Shown here: in pieces, positions 11,851 to 23,800 of the stretch
Numbering within the stretch: the first letter of the stretch is position 1
Layout of the letters: every line of letters starts with the position of its first letter
From: Phlyctochytrium arcticum
Taxonomy: Eukaryota > Chytridiomycota > Chytridiomycetes > Chytridiales > Chytridiaceae
NCBI GenBank assembly: GCA_025602905.1
Contig: JAHLKI010000057.1
Span: 1-64,000 of the forward strand
Direction: 5' to 3'
Length of the DNA stretch: 64,000 nt
Program-made: the position numbers and the translations under genes
Notes under the pieces: generated by a model
What the model was told of the DNA's origin: nothing
The model's input: only the letters and a program-made list of their open reading frames with translations
The model's database searches: none

Positions 11851-14800
11851 TGAGACGCTGCCAAAGATTAAGCGACGTTTGGCTTTTGCCGAAGAGACTG
11901 TAAGTGTAGGATACCCCATTGTGCAAGGATACATTACTCACTTTGCTTAACGCGGCTTGCAGCTCTGGAATATGTGGAACGACATGCCCACGGATGATAG
12001 TCTCAATTTGGCGGAATGGTACACGTTTCCACCGACCACCGACCAAACCATGCTCTCCGGTGCCATTTCCAAACTTGTGCAAAGACACGAAAGCCTGCGG
12101 ACTACCTATAGCGAAGTGGACGGAACTCCATATGCGACGGTCCATGCATTTGACGAGACTCATATGTCCATTCGCCATGCCAGCTTCTCGGCGGAATCCA
12201 TTCCTGAAGTTATTCCATCCGTCGAAGACTATGTGGAGAAGATGCGATTGGAGACAATGGATCTTGTCAATGGGCCATGTGTCAAATTCGCGACTGTCAA
12301 GGTACATTTACTCGTGTCGTTGCATTATCGCAACTTTGTTGTGTTGCATGCGCGATCTCTAAAATTTTTTGTCTTTAGACTCTGCATGGAATTGTCTTGA
12401 TTATGATTGTCCATCACATTTGCGCCGATGGATGGTCTCTTCGCGTCATTGAGAAAGATTTACGGTCATTTCTTGATGGTAGCCAATCGACTGTGCCCCA
12501 AGCGACACCATTTTCTGTTTTTGCCAACTGGGAAACCCTTCTGGATCGTACAAACGGTGAATACCAGAATCAGCAAAAGTACTGGTCAAACAAACTGGTC
12601 GATGTTCGTGCGGCGCCCCTCCCCTCGGATTTTGCTCATGGTGGCCATGTCCACAAACCGGTCAAGGCAACCGTGACACACCAATTCTCGGCTGAAACTA
12701 GTCAACTGCTTGCTCACTTCGCCAAGAACATGGATGCCTCCACCTTTATGATTATTCTCGGTGCTCTTAATCTGACTGTGAGCCGCTGGACTGGACGAGA
12801 GGATGTTTGCTTGGGATCTTTGGCCGCCAACAGGTCCTCGCCCGAGTTTGAATTCACCACTGGGTTTTTCGTGAATTCGTTAGCTTTACGCACTCAGATT
12901 GAGGACGGCAAGGATTTTGAAGATATTGTTCGCGCAACACGAAACACCTGTTTGGAAGCATATGACAACCAATTGGTTCCATTCGCAAAAGTCGTAAAAG
13001 CTGTGGAACCCGAAAGAAGCCCTGGACGGCATCCCATGTTTCAAATTCTGCTGATCGATCAAAGTCACACGAACAGCAGCAGCCAGCTGGCAGCTGACAA
13101 AGGCTCGCTAGGCTCGGACTCATGTTTTGGGATTGACGCAACGCTTCAGCCCTTCGAAATAATCTTTGAGTACACCAAAGATCGCGAGACTGGACAGATT
13201 TTGTGGCAAGTCAAGTATGATTCACAGTTGTATTTGCGCGAGACGGTTATTGCACTTTTGGACCAAGTGGGTGATGTTTTGAAATCCACAGATCCATCAG
13301 CTGGGTCAGTCACCGAATCCCCGACTACCCAATCAGTCATAAACTTGTCCTCAATAGAGGACTCGGGAGACAATCGACTCCTTCACCATATTTTCGAGCG
13401 TACCGCCGCTGAGAATCCCGAGCTTCCGGCCATCGTATATAAGAACGTCACTTTGACATACGGCGAAGTCAACGACCAAGCAAACCGATTGGCACGGTAT
13501 ATCAAGTCTTTGGGCTTAGACACGGAGGATCTAATTGGTTTGAGTCTCTCCCGAAGTCATTTGGTGGCAATATCAATCTTGGCTATATGGAAAGCTGGAT
13601 GTGCATATGTCCCATTTGATACCACTGCTCCACAAGAGAGACTGAGGCATATGCTGAAAGACACGGCCGTCAAGTTCATCATCACGCAGGATTCGGAGAT
13701 TTATCACTTTGAATCTGAGGACCCAAATTTGGTGCTTCTCAATTGGGATGAGCGTGAATTCCAGGATCATCTTCTTTGCCAGAATGGCCACAATATCATG
13801 AGTGAGGAAACACCCCGCCTTAATGAAACAAGTCTTGCCTACTGCTTGTTTACAAGTGGCACTACTGGGCTTCCGAAAGCAACTTTGCTGGAACATCGGT
13901 CGACGTGGAACTTTGCGAAAACGCTGTTGCCAATGTACTTTTCCGAGGTCTGCAATTATCTCGGATTCTTTCAATACACCTTTGGTGAGTGCATTTTATA
14001 TGATCCCTTCCACATTAACGCTAACAGCACTCACAGATGTCAGCATAGCTGACCTGCTAATTCCATTCTCGTTCGGGGGCACGCTTCATGTCTTAAGCAA
14101 GGATGACTTATTACTTGATGTAAACGAGTATATCGTACGCAACCGAATTGATACCATGGCCATAACACCAAGTGCGCTATCACTCCTGGATGCAAGCAGA
14201 GTTGCTAGGTGCCTTCAGCGAGTTCATATGAGCGGTGAAGGATATGTGCGATCAATCGTCCGCCCATTTTTAGAACAGGGCATCAAAATAGTCAACGCAT
14301 ACGGTGAGTAGGAGAAACTGCTTATTCTAGTCAGCCGTCCAGATTGCATATTAAATGTTCGATCAGGTCCCACCGAATGCGCAATTGATTCAAGTGCCAC
14401 CCTACTCCAACTCGACACTTTCACAAACAATATTGGCATTCCTTTCAGGAATGTTGCCTATTACGTCCTGGATGACCAACTCAATCCGGTTCCCATTGGT
14501 GTGCCAGGAGAGCTCTATATCGCGGGAGTACAGGTGGGCCGCGGTTATTTGAACCGGGAGGAACTTACAAATGCGACAATACTGCCAAATCCCTTCAGCA
14601 ATGGACGTGATGGGTTCGAAAGGATGTATCGCACGGGCGATCTTGTACGACGTCATGCAAATTGCGACATTGAGCATTTGAGCAGGGTTGATGGCCAAGT
14701 AAAGTTACGAGGATACCGTATTGAGCTGGTAAGTTGATCCCGCATGGCTACTTGCGGTCTCATACTGAGTTTTTGTGTCTGTTCAGGGTGAAATCGAAGC

Positions 14801-17800
14801 CGTTCTTTCGTCGCATCCGATGGTTGTATCTGGTAAGTAAACCATTTTTTACCCGACTGGTCTAAAGTAGTTCTCATTCCAATCTTTCTATATAGCGGCC
14901 GTACAACTTCGTGCAGCAACTTCCAAAGATGCCCAACTGGTTGCATTTGTTGTGCTTTCACCCGGTTGTTCCGCTTCCGAGGCATTTTTGGAGGAATTAC
15001 AACAGTTTGGCGCACAGTCACTTCTTTCTTATATGGCGCCCAACGTTATCATCAAGATCGATGCGCTTCCGCTCACGCCAAATGGAAAGGTCGACAAAAT
15101 CAAGCTCGGCGCTGTATCAGTCAGTGCAGCACGGCGTAAACCAGACTTGGCCGCAATCGCCGCTCCTGTGTCCGAGACTGAAAAGCTTGTTACTGAAATT
15201 TGGAAAAAGATCCTGGACGTTGAGGATTTTGACATTCACGTTAGCGTTTTCCGACTTGGAGTCAATTCTTTGCTGGCGGCACAGCTTGTTTCTTGTTTGA
15301 ATAAGCGCATAAAGCGCCGTGTACGAGTCATCGACGTTTTCGCATACGGTACTGTATCCTCTTTCGCGCGATATATTGACCTACTGCAACGAAACGATGA
15401 ATCGGAGAAGACAAATGCATGTGAAGGAACCGTGAACCCACTGGCATTCGAACTCTTAAATTTGCGGGAGCTACTAGAAATTTCTGCCTTAGATCTGCGT
15501 TCCGCACAGATTTCATTGGCGCAAGTGGAAGACATATATCCCGCAACGCCAATGCAGCGCAATTTGGTCGCGGCCACCTTTGGCGATGAGAACGCTGCAA
15601 CCAGTTATTTATCTCAGATGGTTTACGAGTTTGCCAGAGAACCAGATCTCCCATTGTTTCAAAAAGCATGGGAGGTTGTTGTGCGGAAATCACCCATCCT
15701 TCGAACTCGCTTTCTCATCTCGAAAAATCAATCAGAGCGGCTAGCCTGCTTGCAAGTTGTCATGCGTTACCGTAGCACCGCCGACCTCAAATGCAAAGTT
15801 TTGGAAGTGAAAGGCGACGCAGAATTCGAAACCCTGCTGCAAAAGGATATGCAGCAAGGAATAGAGCTTGGCAAACCTTGTGTGCGGATGACCTTGATCA
15901 AATCCGAGGGCCGCAGAGCGCGGTTCTTGTTTACGATTCATCATGCCCTGTTTGATGGTGTTTCTTTGAACATGATCCTCCAGGATCTAGAGTCTGCCTA
16001 TCGGGATATTGAACCGCCTTCTCGCCCGTCATTTGCTGGGTTTGTCAAGCATATCTCGGCGGAAAGTCAGTCACGCACGTCGGACTTTTGGAAATCGCAA
16101 TTGAGAGACTTTGCTGGCATGCAGTACCCAATCTTGCCCTCCGCAACCTACAAGCCGACATGCACCGGGAAGCTAGTGAAGCCTCTAGGACTTGAGTCAA
16201 GAATTGCAGGAGCAGCCCAGCGGCTCGAAGTAACAGAGTCAGCCATATACAAAGCTGCATGGGCGCTAGTGCTTGCTGCTCATGCAAATGTGGACGATAT
16301 CGCGTTTGGATGTTTGAGTGCTGGACGCGGTGTATCAGTTGATGGTATTGAATCTATGAACGGTCCATGTATCACCAAAGCGCCCTTCCGCATCACAATC
16401 GATCAAAACCAAACGGCAGCTCAATTCATTCATTCGGTTCACAAGCAAAGCGTAGAATTGATGGAACACGAGCACTGCAGTGTAGCAGACATTCTCAGAT
16501 GCGCTCCTCAAGTCACTAATGCCTATGGACTGTTTGCGACCACTCTCGTTATTCAAGGGTCAAAAAGCAATGCGTGGCATAGCATTACATCTGAGTTCAT
16601 AGGTGTGAGAGATCAACAAACTATGGACATGGCGTTATGCCTAGAAATCGTGCCCACCGGCTCAGGTCTGCAGACTATCTATCAGTATGATGCAAACGTG
16701 CTAGATGAAGGTGAAGTAGAGTGGATTGCTCAGCACTTTCAGTCTGGTGTCCTCTATATGATTGAGGAGCATAGCTCCAAACTTAACCTCAACCGGCTGG
16801 CAAATCCGCAAGAAATTGCTTTGTTAGAATCTCAGTGGAAGCGGGATATTCCTTCTGTTGACCCTCTATTATGCATTCATCATATGTTCGAGAGCCAAGT
16901 GCAGAGAACTCCGAGCAAGATTGCTGTGGAGCATCTTAACGGACAAAAGTGGACATATGCGGAACTGGATAAACTCAGCAACAAAGTTGCCTGTCATCTA
17001 CAAGCTGACCACGGCGTTACGCATGATGTTCTTGTCCCAATATGTATCGGGAAAACCATGGATATGGTACCGCTGGTGCTCGGCGTTTTAAAAGCAGGAG
17101 GTGCATTTGTGCCAGTGGATCCTTCCTGGCCTAGAGCACGGATCAATGCGGTGCTAAGGCAAACCAGGAGCAACTTTGTTCTGACCGTGTCGGAGTGGGC
17201 AGGTTCTTTGTCGGATCAGTTGGAACTTCCTTTGGTAGTGCTTGATACGGACAAATTCATGGCCGACGAGTCAAAGTTGAATGCGGTATTTGGCAAGCCA
17301 AATAAAAACAAGGGTAGTGGCGACAACTTGGCCTACGCCATTTTTACTTCTGGATCAACTGGAGAACCAAAGGGTTGCCTTATCCCTCATAGAGCTTTAG
17401 TATGTGCGCGGACGAGCTTCTGCGAGCGGACTTTACATGACGACACGGACCGGCATCTCAACTTTGCTACTTTCACATTCGATACCTGTATAATGGATAT
17501 CTTTTCAACTCTCACTACAGGCAGGTTCTTCCGTTTCAAGTATCTTGCATTGGCTAATCGCGTCGGCTGTTTGTAGGTGCGACATTGTGTATGGCAACCA
17601 AAGATGATCTTTCGAGTGACTTGGAAGGTGTTATCGCTCGAATGCAAGTGACTTTCTTGGCATTGACACCATCTGTTCTTGCTCTTGTGCGCCCCGAGAA
17701 GGTTCCGTCGGTACGGAAAATGGACTGCGGTGGTGAACCCATTTCAAGAACTGTCGTAGAACGCTGGGGGGATGTCGCTCATATGCAAAATGGTTACGGA

Positions 17801-20800
17801 CCGTACGTTCCAATTCTATTTTCCTCCTGCATGCAAATAAACCTGACCCCGGCTTTTCAGATCCGAAACCTGTTGCCTCTCACACTCACATAGAGTGCAT
17901 AGCAAGGAACGCAATATCAATCTTATTGGTTTTCCGTTCAGCCACGTGTTGCAGTTTATTTTGGATGATGAACTCAGCTTGGTGCCTGTGGGAGTCGTGG
18001 GCGAATTGTGTCTGGGTGGCAGCCAGCTTGGGCTAGGATATCTGGACAACCCTGAGCTCACAGCTAAAGCTTGGGTGGATCACCCCAAGTATGGACTGAT
18101 TTATCGTACTGGGGACTCAGCCAAATTTTGGCATGACGGCAAGGTTATGATCTTGGGGCGACGGGACAATCAGATCAAAATCCATGGACAGCGCATCGAA
18201 TGCGGGGAGATTGAATCGGTATTATCACATGATTCTCGCGTTGGATCTTTGTGCGTCATGCCCCTGACACTACAAGGAGAACGTGAACCTTCCTTGGTTT
18301 GCTTCTATGGATTGAAGAATCAGGAACAGGATAACGCGCATGCCAGAGATGCAATCGACGCAGAGTTGTTGTCACTCGCTGAGATATCGCTGCCTTTCTA
18401 CATGGTTCCATCGGTTTGGGTCTACCGCCCGCGTATGCCACTCAATCCGAGTGGAAAGATCGACCGGAAAGCTTTGAAGCAGATGCAAATTCATCGCCAA
18501 CTTGAGACCCCGACAATTTTGCGTACCGAGCTCAGCCAAACAGAAAAAGTTCTAATGACGCTACTGGGCTCCATTATCGGACAAGGCAGGACTTTCACCG
18601 TTGAAGATTCGTGGCTGAAGATGGGACTTAACTCCCTTTCCACGATTCGGTTCGTCGGTCTGCTGAGACAAAAGTTCGAAAGCGAGGTCAAGATATCAAC
18701 TTTAAGAAGCTGTGTGAATGTGTGCCAACTGGCACAGTATCTGGAGCAGAGCATCACCATGGCACATTCTCCAGATTTACATGAGCCTGGCCCAGCAGCC
18801 CGCGGTTCCGAGCAACTGACACGACAGCCTCGTGTTGGACGATTTCCGGCGTCTTCCGCGCAAAAGCGCATGTGGATGGCTCAGCAGAAACATATGGATG
18901 GGACTTACAATGTCTTTGAGCTCAAAAGGGTTCGCTCACTCTTGGACCCGGACGCACTGCTCAAGGCAATGCAAATTATATGTGAGAGGCATGCAGTATT
19001 TCGGACAACATTTGAGGCTGGGGATCAATTGTACCAAGTGGTACATGCTAGCCTTACTTCCACATTTGCCTATGCGGATCTATCTAGTGGTCCCGACCCG
19101 ATGTTGACATTGCAAAAAACGTGTACCCAGGATGCAGCTCACGTCTTTGATTTGGAAAAAGAAATGCCAGTACGCCTTACTGTCTTCAAATTGGGCACTA
19201 ACGACTTTGCGATTTTCCTCAATATGCATCACTCCGTCGCTGATGCATGGACACTAAATGCTGTCCTTTACGAACTTTCGAATATTTATTTGAACATTGT
19301 CGGGGATAAACCGTTGAGCTTGGAACCAATTGACTCTGACTACGTGGATTTTGCGTTGCAACACAATAGCTACTTGCAGACGCACGAAGCGGAAATGCTC
19401 TCCTTTTGGGACGACAAGCTGAAGAATATCCAAGAAGCGAAATTTCCACTGTCTGCGCATGAAATGGCCACTGGAGCTCATTCGACGGTTGAGAAGACTT
19501 TCGCTTTATCCACCCCGGCGGTTGCGGCATTCCACTCTCTCTGCGATAAAGAAAATGTTTCGTATTTTGTCGGATGGTTGTCTTTGTTCCAAATCCTGCT
19601 CTTCCGCTACGCAAATGCGGCTGAATTTGCTGTTCTCTGCCCTGTTACAGATAGGGGGCTAATGGCATCACTCGAAGACGTCCTGGGCTGCTGCACGAAC
19701 ACGCTGCCCTTGATATGTCGAATTGACGCCCAGGAAAAGTTCGAGTCTTTCGTCCACCGCAATTACCACGAGGTGAATAATATGCTGAGTCAATCGGTGC
19801 CGTTCGAAAACATTGTGAGGGGCGTTTTCAAGGGATCCGCCGCGACCCGCTTGGAGGAACTGCAGATGTGTTTCTCATATGCCAGCCAGGAATACGACAC
19901 TGAAACAGAGAACAGCATCTTCAAAACAAGCGAATCTATACAGATTGCTCCACCTGGCAGCGGTCACTTTCAAATGTCGTTCAGAATGACCCAAGGAGCG
20001 AGTATAGGCGACATGACATTGCAAGTCAGTTACCAAAGTCAAGCATATAGTAGCGAGTTCATCGCACAGGTCGTCAAGAACTTTGAGCAGCTTGTAATAG
20101 CAGTTTGCGAAGACTCTGACAGCAGCGTGGGTGCCTTGAATATTCTGTCCGATGAGGAGCGTGCAGTCCTGTCTTGTAGCCGGCCTTGGGAGAATACCTC
20201 TGACACGTATCATGGACTTTTTGAAGAACAGTGCCAGAAGTCGCCAAATAAAATAGCGTTGGAACATCTAGATGGAAGTCGTATCTCGTACTCAGAACTC
20301 AATCAACGGGTATGTTGTTGTTATTTTTTGCTCGCGCCTGGCAAAGGTTTCTAAATCATGTTGCTCAGGCAAACCAAGTTGCTAAATTCCTTCGGCAAGA
20401 AAACTACCCTCCGGAAACGAGAATCCCATTTTGTCTTGAAAAATCGTTTGATGCAGTGTGGTGGATGATAGGCATCATGAAGGCCGGTTGTTGTTGGATT
20501 CCTCTGGACCCAGCTCCTGAACTGTCGGAACGAAACAACGCTATGATGGCAGCTTTGGACGCACCATTCGTTGTAACGAATAGGGCGCTCAGTAGCCGCT
20601 TTACGAACAAAGGGTTCCGCACACTGGAGGTTGAAAGCATGGAAGAAACCCTTGCTCTCTTGGATGGAAACTATACGAATGCAGAGGTTGGCATAGATGC
20701 TCTTGCGTATATCTTCACGACCTCGGGCACCACGGGGACACCGAAAGGAATCTTATGTGAGCACAAGATGGCTGTCAATCACTACCGCTTCCTGTCCGAA

Positions 20801-23800
20801 ATGTACGGATTGGACCACAAAATTCGCTCGCTGAACTTTGCCAGCTACACATTTGACATCACATTGACGGACATTTTCCACACATTGTTCGCGGGAGGTA
20901 CTGTTTGCGTTGCGTCCACGGACATTATGCGGAGCCAACTGGCTGACGTTGTACGGGCACTCTCCGTCAATTTTTTGAAACTGACGCCATCGGTTATCGC
21001 CCTTCTGTCGCCCGAAGAGGTACCAAGTGTCATCAAATTGGTCGCAGGAGGTGAGCCGATAACCCAAACGTTGATCAAAACTTGGGCTGGAATTACCCTG
21101 TTCAATAGTTATGGTATGAGATCATACTTTCTACATTGATGATATTGAGCCTGACGCGTCATGCAACAATAGGTCCAACTGAGGTACACTGCCCGATCTC
21201 GCATAAAGAGTCCCTTTCCTCGAGCCCCGCAATCCTGGGCAGAGAGGATAGCACCAACAGATGCTACATTCTTGACGAGAGAATGCAGCCTGTACCATAT
21301 GGTGTGGTGGGACAGTTAGCCGTATCTGGTGGACAGTTGGCTAGGGGCTACTTGAATAACAGCCTCCTCACCTCTGAAAAATTTGTGGACAACCCGTTCA
21401 TTCCTGGCACGCGAATGTACTTGACTGGTGCGTTAATTACTGGAATTTCTTCTTAATGTACGTTGCATGTGTCTGATTGCGTCTAATTTAGGTGACCTTA
21501 TCCGGCGTCGTCGGGACGGTTTATTTGAATACTTTGGACGGGCAGACTGTCAGGTCAAGCTGAATGGCCGACGCACGGAGTTGGGAGAGATCGAGCATGC
21601 CATTCTGCAGCTTCCTGGTGTACACAACGTATGTGTGGCGTTACATTCCAGTGTAGGCCTCGTTGCATGGATTACTTTCCGGGATGATACTACCTCGTCA
21701 AAGATTGTGAAAACTCCCTCTGACATCACATCTGCGCTTTCCAAAAGGCTCCCTGGCTACATGCTGCCAAAGATGGTTATTCCAATGACCCAGCTTCCAG
21801 TGACTGTGAGTGGAAAGGTTGACCGGACTCTGCTTCTCAAAAACGTTACTACTCCAACCTCATTGCCCGACTCCCCTCCAAGTAAGCACCCGATTGAGCT
21901 CATGGCATCTCCTATCCTACGAGAAATCCGCAAAATATTGGGGCAGCCAGTTCTTGCGATGGACGATGACTTGTTCTTTCATGGACTGGATTCCTACAAA
22001 GCTATGCGTCTTATTGCCTACTTACGCAAAGCCCACCATGCGAATATCTCATACGGCGATTTATCCAATGCTCGGTCAACCAGCGCCATCTTGAAGTCTA
22101 TTGGCCCCCATGAGACCCACGAAGCGTCAGATGTTGTGGGGAGTGATAAGGCAGCTGTCGAAGCAACTGTTCTAGGACTCTTCCGCAGCAACTTTCCGGA
22201 CATCATATGGACGCTAAAGGATGATTTTGCAAGCCGCCTCACTATGAAGGCTGTTAATAGACTTGTTCAAGCTTTGAAAAACGGGTTCAAATCTGAAATG
22301 GAAATCGTAGATCGTGACATCCATCACTGTGATTCCATCGGGGATATATGTGCCTTACTTTGCAAACCGCAGCCGCCGCAGACACCTGAGTCTAGCGCGG
22401 TCCCTTCCACTGCGGACTTACAGAATTATCCAGCTTCATACGCGCAGGAGCGGATGTGGGCAGCGCATTGTCTGCACGATTCGAGCGCTTATCATGTTAC
22501 ATTCTTACGGTTAACGAAGCCACTGGATTGTAGCTTACTTATCAAGACGATGCAACATATTTGCGAAGACCATCAAATTCTTCGAACTACCTACAAATTG
22601 AACTCTGACTGTTCGACATTATTACAAGAGGTGCAGAGTCCCGCTGGCATTGATTTTGAATGTATGGATCTCTCTAGCGACAGCCAAGCTGAAACAACAA
22701 TGCGTCGCATGTGTACAGAGGATAACGAGCGCGTGTTCGACTTATCCCAGGAGATTCCAATTCGATTCAAAGTTTTCAAGTTGCCAGCTCACACTGGAAT
22801 TTACCTAAACATTCATCATATTTCGGTCGATGAAATCTCTACTGCGTTGCTGTGGAGTGAGCTTTCCTCACGCTACCTAGATGCCTTGAAGGGAGTTCGA
22901 ACTCTGCCAAGAACTTCTCCGCCACAGTACATCGCAGCATCGAGGATGCACCGCACAATGTTGGAAGCTTCGGAAAAGAAACTCTGGAATGAACAAAGCC
23001 GGTTTTGGGGCCGATATTTAGAAGACTTGCCAGAAATCAAGCTCCCGGAGCTAGCTGCATCAACCGGACAAGCACATGCAACATGGAGTCGGCAGGTGCT
23101 TCTGGAACCTGAGGTTCAGAAGACTTTCCTGGCGCTATGCTCCAAAATTGGAATTACACCTTTTATGGGATTCTTTGCGGTTTACCAAGTTACACTTGCC
23201 AGGTATGTCTTTGTGTTACATTTCTCTGATGCTACAAGATTTCTAATCTGCTATTACTTTCAGATATACAGGCTCCAAGGATTTTGGAATTGTAACTCCG
23301 GTCACTCTCAGAGGACGTGTCGCGGACGGCTTCCAAACGTTGGGATGCTTTTTGAACACCGTACTCGTGCGAGTGCAGAGTGGGGAGGATGATGAAATGT
23401 TTGATATCCTGCGGAATACCGCGCAAAATATTGAAAAGGTTCTCCGACACATCGACATTCCTTTCGAAGAGGTTTTAACCTCCAGTGACATTGCCGTTGC
23501 ATCTCTACAAGTCTATTTTGATTTCATTAGCAACACTTTGTCGTCCGATACACAAGACTTGTTTGCTGATGCTGCGGAAATTGAACTGGAAGAGAACAAC
23601 TCCCCTCATTTCGCGTTCACATTGAAAGTTGATTACAACGCGGACGAGCAATCTGGCATTTGCATTCAATATGACTCTAACAAATTTGACATGGAATTCG
23701 TCGACCTTTTCTTGGACAACTTTCAAATGGTTCTAAAGCTGATGGCAGCGGAACCTGGTCGCGCACTTTCATCCATCCATCTTCTCAGTATCGGCCCAAT

